Part shown: positions 43,396-51,720 of the stretch, piece after piece
Layout of the letters: each line of letters opens with the position of its first letter
Position numbering within the stretch: the first letter of the stretch is position 1
From: Candidatus Poribacteria bacterium
Lineage (GTDB): Bacteria; Poribacteria; WGA-4E; WGA-3G
Direction: 5' to 3'
Assembly: GCA_958295945.1 (NCBI GenBank)
Contig: OY282386.1
Span: 434,001 to 498,000 of the forward strand
DNA length: 64,000 bases
Program-made: the position numbers and the translations under genes
The notes under the pieces: generated by a model
Databases searched by the model: none
Told to the model about the DNA's origin: nothing
What the model saw: only the letters and a program-made list of their open reading frames with translations

Positions 43396-44466
43396 TTCCT
43401 CTAATATTTTGTGGGTTGTACGCGGAAGTGGATAATCCTTCAATTCATTGAGTTTTATCCACTTCGCGTCAATCGGTCCATTCAGATCTACCTCACCCGA
43501 TTGATAATCGCATGTATACACATCCACAACGATTTTAAAATGTGTGAATGCATGTCTAACTCGAGTGATGTATTTTATTTTGGATACTGAGAGATTGACT
43601 ACATCACTAATATGGCGAATACATGCTTGTTCTGCGTTTTCTGATTCTTCAACATTCCCGTTAGGAAATTCCCATAGACCACCCAGCAATCCATCAAGTG
43701 GACGTTGTACGATAAGTGCTTTTGATCCTTTGTAGATTACGCCTGCAATCATGTGATGTTCTGGTACTTTCTCACGTTTCAGTCTAATAGGAAATTCATC
43801 TTGTCGTGCAGTTTGAAACGCACTACAAAACTGATTCACAGGACAAACAAGACAAGTAGGAGACTGAGGACGACATACAATTGCACCCAATTCCATCATC
43901 GCTTGATTGAATTGCCCTGGTTCTTTTTGATCTAATAGTTTGTCTGCACTCTGCTGAAATAGTTTTGCTGACGACGTATCGTTGATAGGAGTATCAATTA
44001 GCAATAATCTTGCTAAAACGCGTTTTATGTTCCCATCAACTGCAGCATAGGGTTCGTTAAAAGCAATACTATGAACTGCTGCAGCACTATAATCCCCTAT
44101 TCCCGGTAATTTACGAAAGGTTGCATAGTCATTCGGTATTTTACCAGCATATTCCTTAGTGATAATTTGTGCTGCTTTATGTAAGTTCCGTGCCCTTGCA
44201 TAATAACCGAGACCTTCCCATACTTTTAAAACATCTTGTAAAGGGGCATCGGCAAGGTGTTGAACATCGGGAAACTTCGCAATAAATCTTTCATAATATG
44301 AAACTACCTTCTTTACCTGTGTCTGCTGAAGCATCACCTCAGAAACCCAAATCTTGTATGGGTCATCAATCCCACGCCACGGCATTTCACGTTGATGTTT
44401 CTCAAACCATTTCAACAAGGCATTACGGAACTCTTGATAGGATTTAGGTGAAGATAGTTTTGTCAT
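43387..44466 (-). CDS. mutY: A/G-specific adenine DNA glycosylase
   Basis: Removes adenine mispaired with 8-oxoguanine. The 359 residues contain the helix-hairpin-helix LPGIGDYSAAAVHSIAF, the catalytic Asp region AAVDGNIKRVLARLL, and the [4Fe-4S] cluster ligands in CRPQSPTCLVCPVNQFC (C-x6-C-x2-C-x5-C, complete). The early MPWRGIDDPYKIWVSEVMLQQTQVKKV block holds the catalytic Glu. A C-terminal NUDIX-like domain (LIVQRPLDGLLGGLWEFPNGNVEE) recognises the oxidised base. The FGE-like gene ends 3 bases upstream of the start; the two are co-transcribed. Confidence 0.97.
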   Translation of the reverse strand: MTKLSSPKSYQEFRNALLKWFEKHQREMPWRGIDDPYKIWVSEVMLQQTQVKKVVSYYERFIAKFPDVQHLADAPLQDVLKVWEGLGYYARARNLHKAAQIITKEYAGKIPNDYATFRKLPGIGDYSAAAVHSIAFNEPYAAVDGNIKRVLARLLLIDTPINDTSSAKLFQQSADKLLDQKEPGQFNQAMMELGAIVCRPQSPTCLVCPVNQFCSAFQTARQDEFPIRLKREKVPEHHMIAGVIYKGSKALIVQRPLDGLLGGLWEFPNGNVEESENAEQACIRHISDVVNLSVSKIKYITRVRHAFTHFKIVVDVYTCDYQSGEVDLNGPIDAKWIKLNELKDYPLPRTTHKILEELI

Positions 44467-44468
44467 TG

Positions 44469-45188
44469 TTAAATATCTATTGCAATACGGAAACTCACAT
44501 TATGACTTGAATTTGCTGGTTCCTTTGCAGCACGATTTGCACAACGTGCTGCATATTCACCGCGTGGTTGCCACGAACCGCCGCGTATCACCTTTCGTCT
44601 TCCATCAACTGCCCCCATAGGATTGTCAGCGGGTGCATGTTTGTATGTTTCAATGTGAAACCAATCGCTGCACCAATCATAAGCGTTTCCTGCCATATCA
44701 TAACATCCAAAAGGGCTAATACCCTCTGGATAACTACCAACTGAGACTAATTTCTTTAAACCAGATTCTGCAGTGTTTGTTCTATCTGCATCCCAGACAT
44801 TGCCCCAAGGATACTCTCTCCCATCTGTGCCGCGCGCTGCTTTCTCCCATTCGGCTTCTGTCGGCAAACGATAGTTAGCATCTATCAGATTGTTGAGCCA
44901 TTCCATAAAATTGTTAGCATCATACCAACTTACACCTACAACAGGACAATCTTGCAAGTTAAAACGATCATCTCCCCAATACATAGGTTGTTGGTAGTCT
45001 GTCTCCTGCACAAATTGAGCATACTGCATATTCGTTACATGATAGATGCCAATGGCATAAGAATCCAGTGTGACACTACGCTGTGGTTCTTCAGGGTCGG
45101 TTTTCCGCATTCCCGTCGGATATGTACCCATCGTGAAAGGTCCAGCAAGGATCTCAGTCAATGGATAATTAAGGTTTTCTATTTGCAT
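44469..45188 (-). CDS. Formylglycine-generating-enzyme-fold (SUMF1) protein
   Basis: A protein of about 239 residues in the FGE/SUMF1 fold: EILAGPFTMGTYPTGMRKTDPEEPQRSVTLDSYAIGIYHVTNMQYAQF, PVVGVSWYDANNFMEWL, RLPTEAEWEKAARGTDGREYPWG, CYDMAGNAYDWCSDWFHIETY and VIRGGSWQPRGEYAARCANR..SHNVSFRIA. Genuine sulfatase-activating FGEs have a cysteine pair just after the GGS segment; here the positions appear to be Pro and Ala, so oxidase activity is doubtful. Related folds serve in ergothioneine-type synthesis or as binding domains. ATG 45188 is preferred, but a longer N-terminal form from 45257 cannot be excluded. It precedes mutY closely. Confidence 0.8.
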   Translation of the reverse strand: MQIENLNYPLTEILAGPFTMGTYPTGMRKTDPEEPQRSVTLDSYAIGIYHVTNMQYAQFVQETDYQQPMYWGDDRFNLQDCPVVGVSWYDANNFMEWLNNLIDANYRLPTEAEWEKAARGTDGREYPWGNVWDADRTNTAESGLKKLVSVGSYPEGISPFGCYDMAGNAYDWCSDWFHIETYKHAPADNPMGAVDGRRKVIRGGSWQPRGEYAARCANRAAKEPANSSHNVSFRIAIDI

Positions 45189-45288
45189 ATCTTTAATGAG
45201 TTGTAAGAAGTAATGAATGATGTCCTTTAGTATACCATATCTAAGTAAGTGTTGCAATTATCCGAAAGACATATTTGGAGAATTCATT

Positions 45289-45318
45289 TTGACACATCAT
45301 AAATTGAGCTGCTATAAT
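45289..45318 (+). promoter_or_regulatory. Sigma70-type promoter of the first PhyH gene
   Basis: TTGACA (45289-45294) and TATAAT (45313-45318) are separated by 18 bases, a near-consensus promoter with a leader of roughly 90 bases before the ATG at 45413. Confidence 0.8.
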
Positions 45319-45412
45319 CAATTGCTAAGAAGACATTGTATTTAGGGTTGCAGAAGTTGCTGGATAATCTTTTTAAAACATAGATCTCAAAGAAAGAGAG
45401 GAAATTCCAAAT

Positions 45413-46147
45413 ATGACAGGTGAAGAGAGATTTCAGGTAGACCTTGATGGTTATCTCGTAATTAAGAATGTCCTAACTCAGGATGAAGTGGATGAGATGA
45501 ACGCTTTTATTGACAAGGGTGAAATGAAGGGTCGTCCAAGTCTGTGGTGTGAATCATTCAAAAATCTGATGGACCATCCCATAATATTACCTTACCTGAT
45601 TGAATTATTAGGTCCTCATGTCCGTTTAGATCACGACTATGCAATCATCATGAATAAAGGTGAAAAAAGAGGAGGATTGCATGGTGGAGAAGATGGGGGA
45701 CATGCACGTGGAAACGTAGGAGACCATTGGTATAAGTATCGCGATGGTGTTATACGAAACGGATTGTGCGTGATGACCTACAATCTTGCCGATGCACCAG
45801 AAGGGACAGGAGGATTTGCATGTATACCAGCAAGTCACAAAAGCAACTTCGCACCAGAAATACCGAGAGATGTACGAAGTTTTGAACGTTCTGCTCATTA
45901 TGTCGTCCAACCAGCACTTGAAGCAGGTGATGTTCTGTTTTTCACTGAAGCACTCATACACGGCACAATGCCTTGGAAAGCAGACTACCAAAGACGTGCT
46001 ATACTATATAAATATAGTCCGGGGCATTCTGCTTGGTCAAGTAATTACTACGATATCAGCAAATATGATGGATTGAGTGCTCAACAAAAACGTTTGCTCT
46101 TACCTCCATCCATCGGTAGAAGACCGCGCGTTGTTGACTCAAATTGA
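45413..46147 (+). CDS. Phytanoyl-CoA dioxygenase-family protein, tandem copy 1
   Basis: A 244-residue Fe(II)/2-oxoglutarate-dependent oxygenase of the PhyH type, which hydroxylates small molecules. It opens FQVDLDGYLVIKNVLTQDEVDEMNAFID. The metal site is likely formed by the GLHGGEDGGHARG segment, with its His and Asp, and by the distal His in FTEALIHGTMPW; the arginine that binds 2-oxoglutarate is probably in YQRRAILYKYSPGHSAW. The next gene is a close copy (roughly two thirds or more identical by eye), so the pair arose by recent duplication. GAGGAAATTCC lies upstream. Substrate unknown. Confidence 0.88.
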   Translation: MTGEERFQVDLDGYLVIKNVLTQDEVDEMNAFIDKGEMKGRPSLWCESFKNLMDHPIILPYLIELLGPHVRLDHDYAIIMNKGEKRGGLHGGEDGGHARGNVGDHWYKYRDGVIRNGLCVMTYNLADAPEGTGGFACIPASHKSNFAPEIPRDVRSFERSAHYVVQPALEAGDVLFFTEALIHGTMPWKADYQRRAILYKYSPGHSAWSSNYYDISKYDGLSAQQKRLLLPPSIGRRPRVVDSN

Positions 46148-46228
46148 AAATAAACATTTTTCAAAAGAGATCTCTGGTAAAAACTTATGAATTCTGTAGA
46201 AAGAAACAATGAAAGGTAGATATATCTC

Positions 46229-46963
46229 ATGACAGGTGAAGAAAAATTTATGGTTGACCTTGAGGGTTATCTGATTATCAAGAATGTATTGACTGACGAT
46301 GAAGTGTCAGAAATGAACAACTTTATTGACACAGGTGGAATGCAAGGTCCACCAAGTGCTTGGGGTGAACCGTTCAAGCAACTCATTGACCATCCTAAAA
46401 TTTTACCATATTTAATAGATTTGTTAGGTCCAAATGTCCGACTTGATCACGATTATCCAATCTTTATGAGTGGTGGCGAAAATCGTGGAGGTCTCCACGG
46501 TGGGGAAGATGGTGGTCGTCCGGGTGGTCCTGAAGGTGACCATTGGTATAAATATCGGGACGGTATAATGCGAAATGGATTATGTGTAATGACATATAAT
46601 CTTGCAGATGCCCCTGAGGGTGCCGGCGGATTTGCCTGTATTCCTGGAAGTCACAAAAGTAATTTTTTGAGAGAAATCCCATCTGAAGTCCGAAACTTTT
46701 CACGTCCCGCACACTATGTTCTCCAACCAGCACTTGAAGCAGGTGATGTGCTGTTTTTCACTGAAGCACTCGTGCATGGAACTATGCCATGGAAAGCCGG
46801 ACATCAACGGCGTGCACTTCTCTACAAATATAGTCCAGGTCATTCGGCATGGTCAGGAAATTATTATGACATTTGCAAATACGGAGAATTAACTGAACAA
46901 CAAAAGCGTATGCTTTTGCCTCCATCTATCGGTGGTAGACCGCGCGTTGTTGATAACAATTAA
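46229..46963 (+). CDS. Phytanoyl-CoA dioxygenase-family protein, tandem copy 2
   Basis: Same length (244 residues) and outline as its upstream neighbour: FMVDLEGYLIIKNVLTDDEVSEMNNFID, GLHGGEDGGRPGGPEGDHWYKYRDG, FTEALVHGTMPWKAGHQRRALLYKYSPGHSAW. Metal-binding and cosubstrate residues are retained, so both copies may be active with different substrates. It follows copy 1 by 81 bases. Its stop codon lies within the 6-base target duplication of the insertion sequence that follows, so the IS landed exactly at the end of the gene without changing its product. Confidence 0.88.
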   Translation: MTGEEKFMVDLEGYLIIKNVLTDDEVSEMNNFIDTGGMQGPPSAWGEPFKQLIDHPKILPYLIDLLGPNVRLDHDYPIFMSGGENRGGLHGGEDGGRPGGPEGDHWYKYRDGIMRNGLCVMTYNLADAPEGAGGFACIPGSHKSNFLREIPSEVRNFSRPAHYVLQPALEAGDVLFFTEALVHGTMPWKAGHQRRALLYKYSPGHSAWSGNYYDICKYGELTEQQKRMLLPPSIGGRPRVVDNN

Positions 46964-46964
46964 C
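46959..46964 (+). repeat. Left target-site duplication of the IS
   Basis: ATTAAC directly precedes the left inverted repeat and is repeated at 48098-48103 after the right one. Confidence 0.85.
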
Positions 46965-48097
46965 TGAGGGGTGTGCATAATTGAATTTAGTCAGGATATA
47001 GGTTAGACTCTTTTAAAAATACAACCTAAAAGGAGTATTAACCATGAGTTATCCTGACCAAAGATATTATATCACATTTTTCTCTAAACGCTACAAAGAT
47101 TTTGAAAAGTCTATCAACGCCAATCAATCCAAACCGAAAGGAAGACCTAAAGTGCATCCTGATAGTTCACTGATTATCTTCTTTGCGATTATGCTGATGA
47201 AAGGCATAAATCAGTTTAGAGCACAGCACACTTTTCTTTGTGAACATCCAGCCTGGGTAAAAAAACTCAAGTTCAAAAGCATTCCGGATCGGACAACTTT
47301 ATCCCGTCGCTATAAACAACTTGCCCCCAGGATTGAGCAGTTCGTTGACTATCTCGGTGACTTAGGTGTCGCATTAGACACCGATACGCCTCGAGATGTT
47401 GTCTTTGTTGACAAAAGCCTCTATAAAGCAGAAGGCAGTGTGTGGCATCAAAAAGACCGAAAAGAAAATCACATTCCCGAAGGTTTGCGCAACCTTGATA
47501 CCGATGCAAGTTGGTCAACAAGCAAGTATCGTGGATGGGTTTATGGCTATGGACTGCATCTGACAACAACAGCGAAAGGTTTTCCGATGTTCGCAAATGT
47601 TTGGACCGCTTCTGTAAGCGAAAAAACAGGACTTGATCAAAGGACTGACGCACTGCTATCGAGAAATATCCAATATGTCGTTGCGGATGCTGGCTATACC
47701 GACTTTACTCGCACTCAGACACTTGCAAAAGATGGACTTTTCCTTTTGACACCAATAACAGGTGCTAAAGCTACTGAAAAGGTAGCTTATCTAAAAGCGA
47801 TTGAAACATCACCGCAGCTTGAAACTTATCAAAAACAACGCAAAACTGCGATTGAACCGGTTTTCAATCTGTTGACCGATCTGACAGGAACAAAGAACAA
47901 TCAGAAACAACTGCCAATATCTCGTCTTGAAAATGTGAGAACCTTTCTGATGTTGGCAATCGTCTTGCTACAAATAGCAATGTTGGTCAACTCAATATGG
48001 AACAGACCTCACAGAGAGGTATCAAGAATGAAAACATTATTTCAATAAACGGAGTGAAAAGGACTATTTTGTTATCAATATTTATGCACACCCCTCA
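46965..48097 (+). mobile_element. Complete insertion sequence (DDE, IS4/IS5-like), 1133 bp
   Basis: Both ends carry the 16-bp inverted repeat TGAGGGGTGTGCATAA (46965-46980, and its inverse at 48082-48097). The flanks show a 6-bp direct duplication, ATTAAC. The single transposase gene fills the element. The intact frame, perfect ends and exact duplication suggest recent movement. It sits between the second PhyH gene and the ankyrin gene. Confidence 0.92.
47044..48048 (+). CDS. DDE transposase of the IS4/IS5-like group
   Basis: A 334-residue transposase. A helical N-terminal domain (KPKGRPKVHPDSSLIIFFAIMLMKGINQFRAQHTFLCEHPAWVKKL, then PDRTTLSRRYK) precedes the RNase H-like core. The likely catalytic acids are the Asp in DVVFVDKSLYK, the Asp in YVVADAGYTDF and the Glu in KTAIEPVFNLLTD. 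It ends ENVRTFLMLAIVLLQIAMLVNSIW. The frame is intact, with AAGGAG upstream of the ATG. I cannot fix the family below this level by eye. Confidence 0.9.
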   Translation: MSYPDQRYYITFFSKRYKDFEKSINANQSKPKGRPKVHPDSSLIIFFAIMLMKGINQFRAQHTFLCEHPAWVKKLKFKSIPDRTTLSRRYKQLAPRIEQFVDYLGDLGVALDTDTPRDVVFVDKSLYKAEGSVWHQKDRKENHIPEGLRNLDTDASWSTSKYRGWVYGYGLHLTTTAKGFPMFANVWTASVSEKTGLDQRTDALLSRNIQYVVADAGYTDFTRTQTLAKDGLFLLTPITGAKATEKVAYLKAIETSPQLETYQKQRKTAIEPVFNLLTDLTGTKNNQKQLPISRLENVRTFLMLAIVLLQIAMLVNSIWNRPHREVSRMKTLFQ

Positions 48098-48103
48098 ATT
48101 AAC
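48098..48103 (+). repeat. Right target-site duplication of the IS
   Basis: ATTAAC directly follows the right inverted repeat and matches 46959-46964. Confidence 0.85.
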
Positions 48104-48146
48104 TAGTGCTTGTAATGCAATATAAACATTGAGTTCAGACAAATTT

Positions 48147-49325
48147 ATGGAATTGTCAATGCCAAAAACACAACTCACTGGGAAAGAAAGCGATTTTCTA
48201 AAGATTGTTGTAGCTGCCGCAGGACGTGGTGACCTTGATGCAGTGAAACATTTCTTGAAGGACAAACCTGAATGGCTTCATACGATTGGCTCCCACGGAC
48301 GAACTATGCTTTGGGAAGCAGCGTATCGTGGAAAATTAGAGGTGGTTAGATATTTGGTAGAACAAGGTGCGAATATGAATCTACCCGGTTGCCATCTGAG
48401 TCAACACGCACTTGAAATCACACCATACTGTGTTGCACGACACGAAGGACGCGATGATGTTGCAGATTACCTGAAACAACAAGGTGCAGTTATTGATCTC
48501 CATACAGCAGCATATCTGGGTGATTATAATACTGCACAAGTACTACTTGATACCGATATTAATCTTGTAAACATGGGTTATCTTGACTCCGTAATGCTTC
48601 CTTCTGGTGAACAGCATTCAGTTGAGCATAGGTTTTCAGAATCTGCAACGCCTATCTCTTATGCTATCGTTGGTGGAAATATTCGCATAGTTAAACTTCT
48701 GATTTCAATGGGTGCTGAAATCGAAAAATATAGCAAAGAATTGCTTGATCATGCTGTTTCAGTAGGTAGAGTTGACATCGTGAAGTTGTTATTTGAAAAC
48801 GGTGCAGATTCGACTCAAGCTCCCCGGGTATACGACGACAAATCGGATATGAGTGAACTTCTAAAATCACACGGTGTACCACCTGATGACATAAATGCTT
48901 TAGACCACATGGGATGGCCGGAACTACCTTATTCATGTCGTGGTGACAAAGGCGAACATCCTGAAAAAGTTCTGAAATTGCTTGAACTCGGTGCGGAGAT
49001 TGATGTCAAAAGTAGTAAAGGTAAAACAGCATTACATTGTGCAGCGAAGGCAGGTTTCATCAAGGTCATTGATGTTCTCATTGAAAATGGCGCGACTATT
49101 GATGCAACAGATAATAAAGGTGAAACCCCTTTAATTGAAGCTATTCGTTCAACAATTAAGGATGGAAAAAAGCAACGTGGAGCAATAGAGAAGTTACTTC
49201 TCAATGGAGCAAATCCTAATTTTGAGACTAACAGAGGGACAACCCCACTACAAATAGCAACACAAAAACGGAGAATAGGGACGGAAGAAATAGTTAAACT
49301 GTTAAAAAAACACGGTGCAGTTTAA
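48147..49325 (+). CDS. Ankyrin-repeat protein
   Basis: About 392 residues, largely ankyrin repeats: GRTMLWEAAYRGKLEVVRYLVEQGANMN, ITPYCVARHEGRDDVADYLKQQGAV, TPISYAIVGGNIRIVKLLISMGAEIE, GKTALHCAAKAGFIKVIDVLIENGATID and GETPLIEAIRSTIKDGKKQRGAIEKLLLNGANPN. These repeats mediate protein-protein binding. No enzymatic domain or signal peptide is visible. The start is uncertain: TTG 48129, ATG 48147 and ATG 48159 all lack a good ribosome site. The insertion sequence ends only about 50 bases upstream and may have displaced the original promoter and leader. Confidence 0.82.
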   Translation: MELSMPKTQLTGKESDFLKIVVAAAGRGDLDAVKHFLKDKPEWLHTIGSHGRTMLWEAAYRGKLEVVRYLVEQGANMNLPGCHLSQHALEITPYCVARHEGRDDVADYLKQQGAVIDLHTAAYLGDYNTAQVLLDTDINLVNMGYLDSVMLPSGEQHSVEHRFSESATPISYAIVGGNIRIVKLLISMGAEIEKYSKELLDHAVSVGRVDIVKLLFENGADSTQAPRVYDDKSDMSELLKSHGVPPDDINALDHMGWPELPYSCRGDKGEHPEKVLKLLELGAEIDVKSSKGKTALHCAAKAGFIKVIDVLIENGATIDATDNKGETPLIEAIRSTIKDGKKQRGAIEKLLLNGANPNFETNRGTTPLQIATQKRRIGTEEIVKLLKKHGAV

Positions 49326-49369
49326 CACTCTTATTTCTTTTTAACTGTTGTGATTCCAATACTTCAAGA

Positions 49370-50101
49370 ATGAAACTCTCATACACATGCGAAAAACTCA
49401 TCACAGACTTCACCGATCTCGGTGTAGAAAAATCAGACATTCTATTTATTCATTCTTCATTTAAGAGTTTAGGAGATGTTGAAGGTAGAGCAGGGACAGT
49501 AGTTAGTGCACTTGAAAATGTCGTTGGAGAAAAGGGATTGATACTAATGCCATCGTTCAATCTATTACCGAGTAGAGAGGAACGTGCGTATTCTTGGGAT
49601 GTTGAAAAGTGTCCATCTACAGTGGGATGGTTAACGGAGTATTTTCGTCAGATGAATGGAACATATCGATCTGACCACTACTCTCATTCCGTTGCTGCAC
49701 GTGGTAAAGATGCAGAATCATTTGTCGCAGACCATCTTAGGTCTGAAGGGTACAGATCGCCCTGGGATTACTCACCTTGGGGAAAAACTTACGGCACTCA
49801 TTCTCCTATGTTTCGTGCATACCAGAGAAATGGAAAGATTCTTATGCTCGGAGTTGATTACAACACATCAACCTATATCCATCTCGTTGAGGTAATTCAT
49901 TGGAACAAACTGCTTATAGAGAATTCAAGAGCCAATTATATTGGATTAAATCGTCCAAAACTTGGTGAATATTGGGATTCACTTGGATATTTGAGACAAG
50001 GTAGAATAGGGGATTCACCCTCTCGACTGTTCCATATAAGTACTTATGTTGATACATTACTTGCTGAAGTGGAACGGAATCCAAATCTGTATATTTCATA
50101 A
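49370..50101 (+). CDS. Aminoglycoside N3-acetyltransferase-family protein
   Basis: A 243-residue protein of the AAC(3)/YokD family, which acetylates an amine using acetyl-CoA. It begins EKLITDFTDLGVEKSDILFIHSSFKSLGDVEGRAGTVVSALENVVGEKGLILMPSFN, the usual CoA-binding start. Other family blocks are VGWLTEYFRQM, RSDHYSHSVAARGKDAESFV, SPWDYSPWGKTYGTHSPMFRAY and GKILMLGVDYNTSTYIHLVEVIHWN. Many chromosomal members act on metabolites rather than antibiotics. The nucleotidyltransferase gene starts at the base after its stop, so it leads a tight three-gene operon. Confidence 0.88.
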   Translation: MKLSYTCEKLITDFTDLGVEKSDILFIHSSFKSLGDVEGRAGTVVSALENVVGEKGLILMPSFNLLPSREERAYSWDVEKCPSTVGWLTEYFRQMNGTYRSDHYSHSVAARGKDAESFVADHLRSEGYRSPWDYSPWGKTYGTHSPMFRAYQRNGKILMLGVDYNTSTYIHLVEVIHWNKLLIENSRANYIGLNRPKLGEYWDSLGYLRQGRIGDSPSRLFHISTYVDTLLAEVERNPNLYIS

Positions 50102-50722
50102 ATGAATCCATCACCAAATATGGTTGTCATGAAAGATAAAGAAATACTTGCCCATTCACGATTGCTACGCGAAGAAGCAAGCAATCTACTGAACAATGAA
50201 GGTTTGCTGACACTGCTTAAGAGTTATGGCACAACGCGTGTTATCGGGAGTTACACCTTAGATACAATGACATGGCGAGATATTGACATTAGTATGATAT
50301 TGCCAAATGCGCATGATGTTGACTTGTTCTTTGAAATCGGCACAAAAATTGCCAAGAAGTTTCAAGTTACAAAGATGTCATTTTCTAGCCATTATATTCG
50401 TAATTTACCCGGATTTGACCATGGACTATATTGGGGTATTTTACTTCTCTTCAATGAACAAGAATGGAAGATAGACCTCTGGGGATATGGTGAAACAGAT
50501 TTTAGCTCACACATGGAAGAATTTGATACATTACACAAGGACATTCAAAATGCTGACCGAACATCCATCCTACGCATTAAGCACACAATATCTCAACGTC
50601 TGGATTATCGTGGTGATGTCTACAATAGTATGGCTGTCTATCGCGCAGTAATTTCTGATAATGTCACAACTTTAGAAGAATTCAACCGATGGATAGAAAG
50701 GAATTCCAGTGTTAACACCTGA
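50102..50722 (+). CDS. Nucleotidyltransferase-superfamily protein (pol beta fold)
   Basis: A 206-residue protein with the minimal nucleotidyltransferase motif: VIGSYTLDTMTWRDIDISMIL (the GS followed by DxD) and a third acidic residue in EWKIDLWGYGE. The rest is helical (SSHMEEFDTLHKDIQNADRTSILRIKHTISQ). Such proteins transfer nucleotides to antibiotics, proteins or other small molecules. It abuts the acetyltransferase gene with no gap and overlaps the following PhyH gene by 14 bases, so the three are translated together. Confidence 0.78.
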   Translation: MNPSPNMVVMKDKEILAHSRLLREEASNLLNNEGLLTLLKSYGTTRVIGSYTLDTMTWRDIDISMILPNAHDVDLFFEIGTKIAKKFQVTKMSFSSHYIRNLPGFDHGLYWGILLLFNEQEWKIDLWGYGETDFSSHMEEFDTLHKDIQNADRTSILRIKHTISQRLDYRGDVYNSMAVYRAVISDNVTTLEEFNRWIERNSSVNT

Positions 50723-51509
50723 AGAAAAATGGTTTTTTGACCACCACGGATTCATTATTTTACGCAAGGTTGTCCCTCTTGATGATATTCAGTTGATGAT
50801 TGAATTGGGAAATCGTTGGCATGATATGACATTAGAGGAATTGCCTCCTCCATTGTCTTCAACATCACGGACAAACGATTATGATTCAACAATAGCACAT
50901 TGGATTAACAATATACAATACGGTGATGCAGCCTTTCAACGCCTCGTGCTAAATATTGACATCATGCGAATCGTCATTGCACTCACGCGTGGAGCACCTT
51001 GTCTCATAGATTGTGCATTGACAAAAAACTTTAAAATATCGGATGATATTCATTTTCATGGATCTGGAAAGGATTACGGTGTGGAAGATGGAGAACCTTA
51101 TGCAGGATTTATCAATGCAGGTACTTCATTAGTTGATGTGCCTGAAGGAACAGGTTTTGTTTGCCTTCCCGGCAGCCACAAACGTAACTTTGACCCACCT
51201 GAAAATCTCTCTATTTACGATGGTCCTCCTACCGTAATAAATGTTCCAGTCAATGCAGGCGACTGTGTCATCTTCACTGAAGCTCTCTATCATGGAGCAA
51301 GAAGATGGACTGAGGACTATCCCCGCTTCACCGTTTTCAACAGATACATAGATAACGGTTCGCATGGTGGTTTGCCTAAAGAAGATCACAAACACCTGAT
51401 AACCGATGAAGTGTATGAATTGGAACAACCTGCTGAACGCGGACATCAAAAAGAAGTGGTTCAACGTATTCTAAAAGACTTACAATTAGAATATACTATC
51501 CAATCATAG
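50709..51509 (+). CDS. Phytanoyl-CoA dioxygenase-family protein, third copy
   Basis: A 266-residue PhyH-type oxygenase, more distant from the two tandem copies. It starts KWFFDHHGFIILRKVVPLDDIQLMIELGNRWHDM. The metal site is not as obvious as in the other two. DDIHFHGSGKDYGVEDGEPYAGF supplies His and Asp candidates, and FTEALYHGARRWTEDYPRFTVFNRY holds the distal His and an Arg. GTGFVCLPGSHKRNF is typical of the family. GTG start at 50709 with AAAGGA about six bases upstream. It is the last gene of the AAC(3)-nucleotidyltransferase unit and ends in a strong terminator. Confidence 0.85.
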   Translation: MLTPEEKWFFDHHGFIILRKVVPLDDIQLMIELGNRWHDMTLEELPPPLSSTSRTNDYDSTIAHWINNIQYGDAAFQRLVLNIDIMRIVIALTRGAPCLIDCALTKNFKISDDIHFHGSGKDYGVEDGEPYAGFINAGTSLVDVPEGTGFVCLPGSHKRNFDPPENLSIYDGPPTVINVPVNAGDCVIFTEALYHGARRWTEDYPRFTVFNRYIDNGSHGGLPKEDHKHLITDEVYELEQPAERGHQKEVVQRILKDLQLEYTIQS

Positions 51510-51539
51510 ATAATTTCCAAGATTTATTACCGAACGCAC

Positions 51540-51593
51540 AATGCACAAAATTGTTCACTTCTTGACTATAGTGTTCATTTTTGTGCATTTTTT
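51540..51593 (+). terminator. Intrinsic terminator of the AAC(3)-NTase-PhyH operon
   Basis: AATGCACAAAA (51540-51550) pairs perfectly with TTTTGTGCATT (51579-51589), followed by a run of T to 51593. The inner CACT/AGTG can pair as well. Confidence 0.85.
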
Positions 51594-51720
51594 CCACTTA
51601 CCTAACCAAGAATCTGTATATATCAAGTTTTTAGTTTTGGCATATTTATTGCTATACCTGTCAGTAAATGAGTTTAGACCATAAATTGAATATAAATAAT
51701 TCATTACAATAGGTGGAGCA

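Noticed and set aside
44469-45188. True sulfatase-activating formylglycine enzyme
   Set aside because: The expected cysteine pair after the GGS segment is missing and no sulfatase gene is nearby.
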